Below are positions 53,469 through 64,000 of a stretch of DNA of 64,000 nucleotides, one piece after another. Origin of the DNA: Capitella teleta. Lineage: Eukaryota > Annelida > Polychaeta > Capitellidae. The stretch is from contig KB299619.1 in NCBI GenBank assembly GCA_000328365.1, positions 620,828 to 684,827 of the forward strand. Direction: 5' to 3'. Positions within the stretch are counted from its first letter, which is position 1. Every line of letters begins with the position of its first letter. Under the pieces are notes generated by a model. It saw only the letters and a program-made list of their open reading frames with translations. It was not told where the DNA came from and searched no databases. A program made the position numbers and the translations under genes.

Positions 53469-55870
53469 TTATAATTTGGTGACCTGCATGTCCTTTGCCA
53501 ACCTGGTCCAACTGCCCCCGGTCGAGACGTCGTCCAGATCCTGGTCAAATCCGTCACAGGTGTGCAGTTCTACGAGGTAGTGCAAGCATTTCGCTTTGGT
53601 CCAACTGTATGAGTTATCGAAAACAATGGCGTCTGTAAGTACAGAGAATTTTTCTAAAAGATGAGGTTCCAAAATAACAACTCATTCACGCAGCAATCCA
53701 TTTTTAGGAGCATCTAATCATGCCCGTGTCCGACCACTTACATGTTCCTGTGTTGGTGCAGACGAGGCTGTCGTCCTCTGTGACCTGATGGGCGTTGTAG
53801 CGTCGAACTGGAAGGACATCTTTCACCGTTCCATTGGGATATGTGTATTGGACACCAAATGCCACGTCGAAGTCATCCGTCCGGAACTCCCACCTGAAAC
53901 ACAATACATGTCAAGTGACGTCATATCCGGATGAAATGTTGATGGTGGCAAGAGAAGACGGAACGATGTATCCTTGTGAAAAGTGTTCATTGCAATTTGC
54001 GTGAAGAGCAACGTGCCTTAGAATCGAGTCCGCTTTCTCCACTTGAAAATCAATGATCATTTTCTCTCCCTTTGCAATCGTGGCCGTCTCCATGATGTCG
54101 GTGATGGTATTCTCCGCTGAGTAGTATGATCTTGGGACTTCACCTCCCTGACATATCAGACTCGCACACCTTGGGTCGCCATCCGGGTCTTTCCTTGTTC
54201 CCCCAAGAAACACGGGAAGCTGCTCTTCGTCGATGTACTTCAATAATTGCTCTTGGTAATCGGCTGAAAACAAAAGAGGAGAGACTAAGAGCGGTTGGCA
54301 TCTTAGCCCTTTACCCCCAAGAACGTGAATCTTCGCTTTCATGTCTTCACTTATGAGCGGTCTGCAGATTTTCCACAGAATAGGGAAAATCTTAGGCGCT
54401 TAATAAGGAAATCTCTATTAATACATTATGATAATATCAATACCGTTATTTACCATTGACCACGAACATCTGTTTCATCATTTCTGGGTAGTTGTCCTCC
54501 ATTACCTCAAAAAAAAAAAAAAAAAAAATAAATAAATAAAAAAAAAAAAAAAAAAATAAATAAATAAATAAAAAATATATATATACAAATAACAATAACG
54601 ATAATAATAATACCTTCACGATGTGCAAGTACATCTGCAGTCCAGGACGCCAGAGAGACTTTGTGCTGACTTTGTCCATGTCAAAGATGACAGTTAAACC
54701 GTCGATTCGACGTCCCAACTGAAGATATGAGTCACCGACCTGAAGCAGGTGAGCCATCGACTCACCTTATTAGACTGGAGCTTCCAGTCACGTAACGTCG
54801 ACTCACACTGGTGCAGCTTCGTTTTCTCCAGGTCCGACTTCCTCGTTGAGTACATCAGACCCTTCATGTCGAGCAGACCAAAGAGCTCGATTCGAATCGG
54901 TGTTCCCTCTTTATCGTGGCCACAGAAGCCACCAGTTAGGTATTTCTGAATCACCTGAGGTGAGATTAGATATCATTAATAACTCCAGACAGTGGTGTGT
55001 CATTCTCGGTCTTTCAACGTCAATTTCGCAGCGTCATCATCGATTGATGTTTGGAGTTCACTGACCTCGGGTTGTTTGTAGTCTTCCAGAATGCTGTCCA
55101 CTTTCATTTTATCTCTGTATGCCATACTCTGCGAATTGAAATTCCGTTAATATTAAGAGCACGGCTGGAGTCAACTGAGACCCACGTTCCGGAACATCAC
55201 TTCGGCTTTGTCGACATCGAAGCATCTTGCTGGAAATAAATGGCAATGAAATATTGGATGAAAATTGTATGAAAATTGTATGATTATCTCTTAATTATAA
55301 AGGAACCAAAATTACCTTCAATCGTCCACAATTGTAAATAATTAACACATGTACAAGTTTGTAGCCCATGTGATGCATTCTACGTTCTTCAAAATGGAGG
55401 TCAAAACCACCCTTGTGTTCATATATACAATTACAGTAATTCGAGGTATACACCCCAGCAAGGATTGTAACCTAATACGAAATGAACACATTGACACATC
55501 CGCCTTCCAGCTTGTGCATACTATAAATAGGTCATAAATAGGCCCACACGGAGGAGAAGATACGCAGCTTGCTATCTAATTACTAACACGGGTGGCGGTG
55601 TGGAGAGGGGGGGGGGTGTTCATTTCACCTTTTAGCCATTTACGCAGCGTGTGATCGTCATGGTATGGCCTCAGCAAATCCCCGATGCGTTCCTTGAACT
55701 GAAAATAATAATAATAATAATGAAGATCATAATAATCTCGTGTCCACTTCTGGGTCAGTGGGCCTGAGAAAGCAAATTGCTTAGATATTTATGCGGATTA
55801 AGGATGATGCAAAAATATAGCTCACCTCAAACAGAACTTTGCTCTCTTCCTGCTTGGTTCTCGGTGCCAT
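53469..55870 (-). CDS. SEC14-like lipid-binding protein (SEC14L2 type)
   Basis: Cytosolic CRAL-TRIO protein; relatives carry tocopherol, squalene or phosphoinositides between membranes. Exons in transcript order: 55870-55826, 55698-55629, 55229-55186, 55128-55066, 54954-54766, 54739-54614, 54505-54454, 54398-54315, 54263-54017, 53893-53742, 53632-53469; 411 aa (human SEC14L2 403). Residues 10-70 are the CRAL-TRIO N-terminal helices ([19 protein letters not shown]). About 75-250 is the lipid-binding fold: [55 protein letters not shown] and [16 protein letters not shown]. About 270-385 is the GOLD domain ([44 protein letters not shown]). Ten introns: nine GT-AG and one GC-AG between exons 9 and 10 (donor AAG|GCACGT). 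Intron 6 holds A-rich low complexity at 54509-54600. Confidence 0.94.
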
Positions 55871-58083
55871 ACTGGATGAGTTCCGAATCTGATGACAAAT
55901 ATAGTAAGGAGGTGGCAAGTTTTTCTGGTGAGTTGGGGTCGTGCAGTGCAATCAAGAGGAGAAGGGTCCTTAATCCGAGATCATAAACACAGCTTGTTCA
56001 TGTCAACAGTTATGGAGAACCAACATGCTCAGATATGCCACACTGAACTCAATCTAATTTAAAGGGATAACGGAAGCCTCAATCTTATTCAGGATATTAT
56101 AGATTCGAAGAGGCATGCCGAAGCACCAAGACAGGCAAGACTGATCGACGCCGGTCGCCCTGGTTTCGGGGTTCATTCATGATTAATAACATGGTGCTTA
56201 TAAGATATACCACACACGCTGACAATTGTGCAAATTGGTGAATTAAAGGGGCGAGGAACTGCATTCATTGGGTCAAGGTTGTCTCCGACTGCCAGCGGAA
56301 TGTTGTTAAATACCGAAGCTTCCCTGCAATGCTTACCACTTGCACACAACAGAGTGTGCGGATTCTAGTTCGAATATCGAGTACAATTACATGAAAGGCC
56401 TTTCATTTGCGTCGAAGGCGCAGAAAATAAGCAAGACGAGGAAAATGTGTCCACGATATGAGAAAACTGATTGACAACAGAACTTATGTACATGTTGTCG
56501 GTAAGACGACAGGTATCTCCTGTCTTCATTAACTCAATTAAGGTATAGGTGCTAATGGCAAAAGAAGTCACTCGGCGAGGGCAGCAAAAGGGAATGGTGT
56601 TCTTTAATGTGGGAAAGTCGAAATAATAATGTATTATTTTAAAGAGGTGGGCCCCATGTATCGACGAGTCTTGTCTTCTGGTCTGGTTCAGTGGTCGAAT
56701 GTTGAAGGTAGGTCTTGTTTCGGTGAATCACATTATAATCGCGTACACTTGTGAAGTATGTGCGAGTGGTCTTTTTCCGGTGGTGAATCGAATTTTATTC
56801 GCTTTTACCTGGGTAGGTATGTGCGAGTTATGTATGATATAGAGAAGATCATAGGCTCTAATAAGAGCTGTTTAGGAGTAGCTGTGAAAAGAGCTGTTAC
56901 TAGACTTCACGCTGGAGGTGACTGAAGATAAACCAAGGCAGAAAGAGCTGTTGACTTAGCGTTGGAGGTAACTGGAGGTAGATATTACGGACGTACATGC
57001 AGACAATCAAAAACGGGTCTTGTTACAAACGGGGTGGTGTTTTATATTGCGTCCGCCTCAGTGCTTCGAGTCACGTGTCCTTCGAATCTCCCGCGCGAAG
57101 GCAATGATAGGTGATGAGCAGTTTAGAAACTAGTCTGAAATTCCTGCCAAGTATGGCTGAGACACGTTGACAGCGATGGAATAGAGAGCCTCATGACAAT
57201 GTCTATTATGTTCAAAAGGTCAATCTTCCGAATCAAACCAGGGAAATGTACACAGCTAGGAACCCCTTAAAAAATCCATAATGAAGCCAGTGCAAATGGA
57301 GACACACCTGAACCACTGAACCACCTGTATACGTGAATTAATTGGACACTCGAGCCCCGTAACAAGTGCTGAAGTCATTTTATGGATTTACGCAATGAGA
57401 GATCGTTGGATTATTAACTCAGATTTCATCGGCAATTAAACTAATTATACGTAATAATAATAATAATACGTGTACACGTAGTTTCTGCTAACTTTGAAAT
57501 TGTATATGAGTATCAACTTAAACAAAAAAAGAGATCCCAGATCAGATGAACCACTGCATGGGTTATGTCCTACCCCAAAAACACCCAAATTTCTGCTGAA
57601 TGGTTACATCTTGGTGCTGCACCAGTTTTGATAACAAGAACTTCAAAATCAAACAAAGGAACGATCGAAACACGTTAGGAATTAAGGATACAGATACATA
57701 TTGAATGGCGTCAGTTGATTGACACTGTTCTTAACTTGTAGCTAGTTTGGTATCTGCATGGTGCCGAACGAGTAACACGTGTTGCGTCATGTTTATGTTA
57801 TAAGGCTTTGATTATGTTGTTATATGTGGTTATAATAATCGAGTGAGTCAACATGCAGAAGTGCATATCCACATGCTAGAAGTCAAACGAATGAATAATG
57901 ATGCGACCAATATGTTATTTGACCTATATTTCTAGAATCAGGTCAATGTATTGTGCAATGAAATTATCAATTATCAAGTGATAAATATAACACGTTGGCG
58001 TAAGATTGTTCTCGTTGATTCACTGCTGGGATTCGGTTTGAATTCCCGAAAAAGTAAAGACTTAAGATTCCTTCGTTATTCGC

Positions 58084-58119
<36 letters not shown>

Positions 58120-58440
58120 AGAAGCATGTATTTGTGTGATGAATAGCAGCAATCTTTATATCCCAACAATTATGGAATTCTATGAAAACTTCACATAAAA
58201 GCTAAAGTATCTCAAGTTCATCTTTTATCGGCATGACCTAAATCGTGAAGCGAGTAAACATTACATGAACGATCACCTCTCGTCGATAATGTACGCATGT
58301 TTGTAGAATTATTCACCTTTGTCCAAGGACGTGCATAATAAATGTTGTCAGAATGCATGCATCAACTAAAACATAATTAAGCTTGCGTATTAATTAAGTA
58401 TATCAAAATGATAAAAACACAGCTTATTCGTCTCAAACCT
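55871..58440. repeat. Spacer with diverged tandem repeats (56721-56990)
   Basis: Just upstream of the SEC14L gene. About 56721-56767 and 56783-56828 share GGTGAATC and TATGTGCGAGT blocks about 61 bp apart; 56860-56990 repeats AAGAGCTGTT and TGGAGGTAACTG-like blocks. A T-run at 58087-58117 creates artefact frames. No gene is seen. Confidence 0.4.
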
Positions 58441-58567
58441 CATTGTCCAACACCTCAACTAATACAAGAAAAATAAATCAGAACAAGATTCCGTATTGCC
58501 ACCCAAGATCCAAGGTCACATCTCAGAAGAAGCCTAACAAAGAAACGTCAACATCAAATGACAAACA

Positions 58568-59640
58568 ATACACACGAATTCGGCCCATCCGAATCCGGCC
58601 CATGGTGATTTCGACTAAAAGTGATTTCGGCCCGATTCGGCCCACATTGATTTCGGCCAATAGTGATTTCGGCCCATTCTCCTTTTTGCCACCCCCCCCC
58701 CTCATTTTTGTTTCTCAAAAGAAATTTGAAGTAATAAAGTTAATAAACGATGTGAATAAGATCAAAGAACTGTTGAAACTCAGAAATATAATGAGTTACC
58801 AGTACCAGAAGCACCAATTTCTTCATATGAAGCATCAAGCGCACTTATTGATTTATGTTATTTTGGTACTAAATTAATACTAATATTTAACGTTTTCTAT
58901 CAGAGACAATTTGTGATTGAAGGATGGTCATTGACTCATTGTGGACTCTTATTGTATGCATGTGTACGTGGATCAACTCCGAGTCTCAGAGTTTCAATTT
59001 CACTCGCTTCGCCATTCGATTGATCTTAACTCCCTTAACCTCACCTAACTGAGCGACCAATTAAATTTAAAACAAGCCAGCCATGCAGACATATAGGAAT
59101 TGATACAGCGACGATACCCACATTTGATTTTTTTCGTTTGGTTACTTCTTAAACGCCGAATAAGCGGAGGGGCGTCATATTTGTTATGTAATTGACCTGA
59201 CTTAAGAGAAATCACCTACAATTGATGACATGTGCTACGTTTATTTGCACTATTTGTAATGACTGTCTGACTGTATTATTCAGGTTTTCAGTAAATGGAC
59301 CCTGGAAGCAACGATTCACGTTAAAATCATTATCCAATGCTAGTATACTAGTCTATAGTATTCAGACCAAATAAAAAATTATAACATATACCAGTGCTCA
59401 GATGCGACTTTGAAAAGATGTTATCACATGAATGCAGTAAAACAAATGCTATATAAGCGCATGCATGTTCTCGGGGCCTCAGTTATTGTCACAGGGCTTA
59501 GTTTTCAAACATTATACAAACATTTGAATTCGTCGAATTTGATGTAAATCTAAGATGGGTCGAAGTTAAGATGACCCGAATTCGTGTATATTCTTGACTT
59601 CGGCCCAGTTTCGGCCGGGGTTGATTTCGTGATTGGTCAA
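58568..59640. repeat. GATTTCGGCC-repeat region, possible short element
   Basis: 58578-58680 has about six TTCGGCCC/GATTTCGGCC units; the frame over it (58443-58877) shows an artificial repeat of SDFGP-like residues and is not credible as a gene. A similar cluster lies at 59598-59635. ACACGAATTCGG near 58572 and its reverse complement CCGAATTCGTGT near 59576 could be facing ends of an element of about 1 kb. The middle has nothing recognisable. Confidence 0.35.
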
Positions 59641-60595
59641 TGCACCAATTACCACAAATTACAGGTACTGCAACTAACTTATGAATGGTTAATTTCGTTT
59701 TAATTTCATTGTATTCATTATGAATTTAATTCAATTGTGCTGTATTGGTACTCACACAGTAATGCCATCATAATCACATAAAAACAGGACTGGGAAGTAT
59801 TCAATCAATTGACATCCACCAACAAAGGAACCAAAGCCCCTATAGCATTCAATTCAAATGTATTGGCCATGGTGTAATATTATCATGGTCATAATATTGT
59901 TTAAATAGAAAAACCAGCCCTCCTCTGGCTCCACATGATAATAAACAGGTATAAATAATAATAATAAACAGGTATAAATAACTCACTTGCTGTACGTGTT
60001 AAATCCAACTGACAATGAATCCGAACCAAACTTATCTGGCAACTTACCACGTCATCCAATATGGAATCGCGAGACCTGTTATCCAGACACAACAGCCGAG
60101 CGATAAGGCTTAATTCCAGACGAGGAGTGACACAGATGCTTCAAATTCTTCGCCTTATATATGTAAGCATTTGCAGCTGGTAATGATGATGACATGAAGG
60201 GCATCCCGGGTGACCGACAAGTCATAAATTAAGCCATGCTCCGTTAAAGGTGTATACAGGTAAATGGATCAATGCCGTATGCGGTCAGATATTTAACAGG
60301 AAAAAAAATACATGCGAAGGAATTACGCAATACAAGACGCTATTTAAATGAGGTTCATACCGAGTTCAAGGCTGTTACGTCACTACTGTTGCATAATATA
60401 ACTCGAATTACGATTTATCTCGTATTATGTAAGTGCGCATATGACTTCACGGTTTTGCGATCAATACGTGATGCTTCCATCACCATGGAGATTCTTGCGT
60501 AGCAACGGGAGTGGTGCCACCATACCTCATTATTTGGATAAAATAAATAAAATAAAATAAAATAAAAAACTGAAATATCTAGCGTCCCATTTCAC
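59641..60595. other. Spacer, no gene seen
   Basis: AT-rich; a short duplication (ATAAACAGGTATAAATAA) at about 59940-59980 and an (AAAAT)n run at 60540-60570. Short frames are unrecognised. Confidence 0.4.
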
Positions 60596-60599
60596 CAAT

Positions 60600-61075
60600 A
60601 ATGCTATCTCAATACATTTATCTTTATTTTATGCTGAAAACACATCCTTCAAAAAATATGTACGGGGCACGGTCGATGAAGTGTGGAGAAACCAAGATAT
60701 GGAATTCTCTACCAAGAGAGTTACGAGTGCCGCAGCCATCGCCGTCCTTCAAGAAGAAATTGAAGATTTTTATGTTTCGTCAATGTTACATAGCCTAATA
60801 TTTTAATTCATATCTTAGCATTCTGTGTATGTAAATATTACGTCCCAGGGTGTTCCAGTGCAGTGAGTTTTTCGACCAAGAAGAGGATGGGCTCTGGCCA
60901 CGGTTTTCTCACATATGAAATGGTACTGTGCATCCATGACTCTCTCAACCTTGTGCATCTTTTCTATTATTAATGCATGCAATTTTCTTTATGTTAAGCG
61001 CATAAAAACTTTATTCTTCATTCTATAATTATTGTACATTTTGCGCTATATGAATGAACAAATTATTATTAAATT
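60600..61075 (+). mobile_element. LINE 3'-end fragment
   Basis: The frame 60601-60798 carries the common LINE ORF2 C-terminus: RSMKCGETKIWNSLPREL then RVPQPSPSFKKKLKIFMF. A 3' UTR follows and ends near 61075 with GCGCTATATGAATGAACAA and (ATT)n, typical of these elements. It is strongly 5'-truncated. The family is CR1/L2/jockey-like; the exact clade is unresolved. Confidence 0.85.
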
Positions 61076-61890
61076 ACTATCTAGCTATGTATTATCTACA
61101 TGTATAAATGCTGGTTGTAATATTTCAACGTGTGAATCTTCGTTGTATCCAACTTTGCAAGATATCGACAATCTGATAAACAAATCTGAGAACAAACAAC
61201 TTTAAACTCACCTTGTTTTTCCAATCTTTCAATGACGTTCTTCGCATAGTGATTGGTTGCTTCAAGGGTTGGCTCAATATTCCTCATATTTTGAACACGA
61301 AGCCTGCAGCATTACATCCAACGATTGTCCCTGAAATGAAAAATAAATATGTGAGGAAAAGTAACTCGCGCAAAAAGTCGACTATCTACACAAGATGAAT
61401 ACAGTCATTGGCTTAATTATTAGCTACAGAGACAGAAATGCAACTCGCTCCCTCGAGATAGTAACTCATCATGTTCTCTTGAGTTAGTCGTTTCTTTTGT
61501 CGTATTAGTATTGCACCTATGGATATCTAACTAAAATTGTTAATTAATTATCTAACTAAAATTGTTAATTAATTAATTAATGAGTCGATCCGTAAGTCCA
61601 CGTTCTAAATTTGTCCCACACAATTATTGTCACCCGGATATATGTCATTATTTGTGCCATTCACAGGAACAACTAAAGAAAAAAAAATCACACAGCGCAA
61701 ACGTGACGAAAATTATAATTCCCCCCAAAATACCTGTGATTCTGGTTCATCTAAGTCATCTATATGCACTCAAGTAAAGAAACTGGTCACTTGCGGCGGG
61801 TAACTGGGTCTACACCACTTCGCCGCAACCACGAACATGAACTACAATACCAAACCATCCAGGTCCGGATTCCTAATTTGATGTTAAGAC
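61076..61890. other. Spacer, no gene seen
   Basis: AT-rich. A short tandem duplication of TATCTAACTAAAATTGTTAA occurs at about 61525-61575. Frames are short and unrecognised. Confidence 0.4.
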
Positions 61891-61895
61891 GTCTC

Positions 61896-62120
61896 TGCTT
61901 TCAGACATGATTCTTTAATGAAATTTCTTTTTTTGATGACTTATAGCTATGAAGCTAATTATAATAATTATAATTATAAACTTAACCATGATTCTTTTGT
62001 GAAAAATAGTAGTGTAATTTGTCTTAGATTCTAAGACAAATTAGACAATGTTTATAAAGCTTCCAAGCTAAGTCATGGAAAAGAAATTTCCTTTATGAAT
62101 CATGTCTGAAGCGGAGATTT
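61896..62120. repeat. Imperfect palindrome, foldback MITE-like
   Basis: The outer arms are diverged reverse complements: TTCAGACATGATTC near 61901-61914 against GAATCATGTCTGAA near 62097-62110, continuing inward through AAATTTC and ATGACTTA blocks. In the centre, 62016-62028 and 62030-62042 form a perfect 13-bp inverted repeat with a 1-base spacer (arm AATTTGTCTTAGA). There is no coding capacity. It lies just before the assembly gap. Confidence 0.6.
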
Positions 62121-62153
62121 AGATGGTCATGGCAAACAACCAATAGAATCTCA

Positions 62154-62203
62154 NNNNNNNNNNNNNNNNNNNNNNNNNNNNNNNNNNNNNNNNNNNNNNN
62201 NNN
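62154..62203. other. Assembly gap (50 N)
   Basis: Fifty consecutive N characters, a round number that suggests a gap of unknown size. Sequence on either side may not be adjacent. Confidence 0.98.
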
Positions 62204-62485
62204 CTTCTCCAAAATATATGCTTTTCCGTTAACTTGTGTCCGGTAGCTAATGGACATATTGGCACATTATTCGGAAAATAAAGAATATTTAAGATTGACT
62301 AATTCACTAATTATTTAATTTGGGTATAAAAGTTCAGTTTTAGTTTCCTAACTATATGTATGTGTTTGCTCTTGATCTGGGCGAGTGACCCAGCCTGTGA
62401 AAATATGGCACTGGCCGGCGAAGGTACAAATAGTTTATCGTAGTTTACACTTCAGGTATTCTTTATTACTTTGATGAGCTTCTGA

Positions 62486-62635
62486 GGCCAAAAAACAAAA
62501 AAAAACAAAAAAAAAACAAAAACAAAAAAAACAAAAAAAAACAAACAAACAAACTAAAAAAGAGCGTTCAGGGTACGCAAAAATAACAATAAACCCCCCC
62601 CCCCTCAGATATGAGGAAAAAAAAATAAAAAAGCG
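62486..62635. repeat. A-rich and C-run low complexity
   Basis: Poly-A interrupted by single C (62488-62562) followed by a run of about 11 C at 62595-62605. Replication slippage or assembly error is likely. 62636-63150 holds nothing recognisable. Confidence 0.7.
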
Positions 62636-63158
62636 AGATAAAGTTTAATAGTTAACTAGTATATATATGGTCAATTCAAGAAGCTATACTTATGATGAGA
62701 CAAAAAAAACACACTAAATAAAACTCTGGAGATTTCAAATTTCGAACGCAGTCTTACCTGGACGGCGACACACGCCACAATGCTCGGCTCAGGCGGACGA
62801 AATCGTTCTATGAAGTCAGTGTCAATCAGCGCATAATTGCATCTTTGTTAGGTGTTTGCCCTTGCAAGGGTGCTTAATGAGCGCGTGCATCAGGTGTATA
62901 ATTGTGCATCCTTGGGTAATGGTGATTGGCTGCCAAAGGCTCAAAGCAGGCGATCTGCAGGTGCAGCTGACAGGCATTACGTGTGAGATGCGTGACTTAT
63001 GCGCGGCAGTGCATTTCGGTAGAGAACCGAGTAAACGTCATTTCTTATGCCACAGCGTACAAGCAGATCACGGACTGAGTACAAATAACCGATGTCATTC
63101 GTAAGGCTACGCATAGAACTATCCAACTGTCCATTAGAGCCAGTCAAATGTTCCATTA

Positions 63159-63795
63159 TACAGTCAGACCCCGTTAATCCGCCGTCATGTAATCCGCCCT
63201 TTTCGTAATCCGCCCTAAAATCTCAGGGACGAATCGTTTGTAATGTTAATTGTGTCCTGTAATCCGTCCTTTTCGTTAATCCGACTCCGACCACGATTCT
63301 AGGGAACGAATCTACATTTTACCATTGTAAACAACACATGTAATCCGCCTCCCAAATAGCGTGTCGAAAACAAACATCAGCCAAGACACATCAATTGTCG
63401 GCGATTTCTTTGAAGTCGGGTCAGTTTAACAACAACTGGCGCCTCCCTGTTTGTTTAACGGCAATTCGCGTTGTTTAATTAACTTGTTAAGCGTTAAAAT
63501 CGCAGGCGAAAATTCTGTAAAGTCTTTAATTTAATTGGTCGCTGGGTTAAGCGATGTTCAGGAGCGGAAAGAGATGACGAAGTTGTGAGTGGAGATCAAT
63601 CGAGTGGAGAAGCGAGTGGATCTGAGCCTGCAGTGGAAGTCTTGGCGGGGGAATCGAGGCAGCACGTGCGCTCATTAATGCTATATTTCGAGAGATTCGA
63701 GGAGTCGGAGGCAGCGAAGCAAGAAAATAGACATGAACTACACAGATTGGGCGTGGTGGAACGGCTTATCACAAGCAGACAACCAACCATATAGA
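63159..63795 (+). mobile_element. pogo-like DNA transposon remnant with transposase C-terminus
   Basis: A TA is followed by CAGTCAGACCCCGTTAATCC (63161-63180), the same end as at 1802, then about six subterminal TAATCCGCC-type repeats up to 63355, as expected for transposase binding. A 69-codon frame at 63585-63794 follows, ending EVLAGESRQHVRSLMLYFER ... LITSRQPTI, which resembles the tail of pogo/Tigger transposases (a leucine-rich helix, then a basic-plus-QxTI end). The DNA-binding and DDE parts are missing, so this looks like an internal-deletion derivative. The other end is outside the window or lost. Confidence 0.55.
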
Positions 63796-64000
63796 TAAGC
63801 CATTAGTATAGCTTGTTGTACAATATTTCTTTCAATATTTACTTTTAACAGTGAACATGAATATTTACTTTTAACTTTTAACAGTGAACTCGAAATATAC
63901 AAGGTTTTGTGTACTAGATATGGAGTTAACTATACGATTAATCCGTTTGCATTAGCACGGAACATGCATTCAATGCCATAAAATGCATCTCTAAATATTT
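63796..64000. other. AT-rich end of window
   Basis: May be the 3' part of the pogo-like remnant. A short duplication around AATATTTACTTTTAAC occurs at 63834-63880. Nothing else is seen. Confidence 0.35.

Noticed and set aside
58443-58877. 144-codon frame with SDFGP-like repeats
   Set aside because: Most of the repeat comes from the TTCGGCC DNA repeats; the remainder is AT-rich with no recognisable domain.

Overview
The window is eukaryotic nuclear DNA from an animal. The protein genes are split by GT-AG introns, use the standard genetic code and match metazoan families, and the AT-rich spacers are full of LINE, LTR-element and DNA-transposon relics. The transposon mix and the very short introns (51-60 bp is common in FTSJ3) suggest a marine invertebrate. 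The sequence alone does not fix the phylum. There is an N gap at 62154-62203 and a single N at 12905.

Layout. 1-9.6 kb is a repeat graveyard: two inverted copies of a short hairpin-bearing element, a pogo-like end, an old LINE, a broken Ty3/gypsy relic and an internally deleted copy of the same LINE family ending in an (ATT)n tract. 11.6-16.7 kb (+) is an FTSJ3/Spb1-type pre-rRNA methyltransferase gene in 17 exons. 18-25.7 kb (-) is a 14-3-3 epsilon gene in 5 exons, convergent with FTSJ3. 27.9-35.2 kb (-) is a GGNBP2 gene in 12 exons; its first intron holds a large inverted-repeat element. 37.5-38.2 kb (+) carries the 3' end of an unrecognised small gene. 41.1-42.3 kb (+) is CCDC92 in 3 coding exons. 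47.85-49.55 kb (+) is an intronless, GC-rich gene for a PID/PTB-domain protein. 53.5-55.9 kb (-) is a SEC14L2-type lipid-binding protein gene in 11 exons. 56-64 kb is spacer with LINE, foldback and pogo-like remnants.

The host genes are housekeeping or cell-biological and do not form an operon or pathway: rRNA processing (FTSJ3), phosphoprotein binding (14-3-3), a zinc-finger-like regulator (GGNBP2), a centriolar/ciliary coiled-coil protein (CCDC92), a PTB adaptor and a SEC14-GOLD protein. As I recall, FTSJ3, YWHAE, GGNBP2 and CCDC92B all lie on human chromosome 17, so the neighbourhood may keep an ancient linkage group.

I found no convincing new enzymatic system. The best leads are structural: a roughly 1.15 kb foldback element in GGNBP2 intron 1, an array of alternating-orientation GACGTC units at 38.2-38.45 kb, a promoter-like CRE/NRF1/E2F island plus a run of hairpins inside FTSJ3 intron 1, clusters of AGCCGCCGCCGAT, and two small look-alike CxxC...CxxC reading frames.
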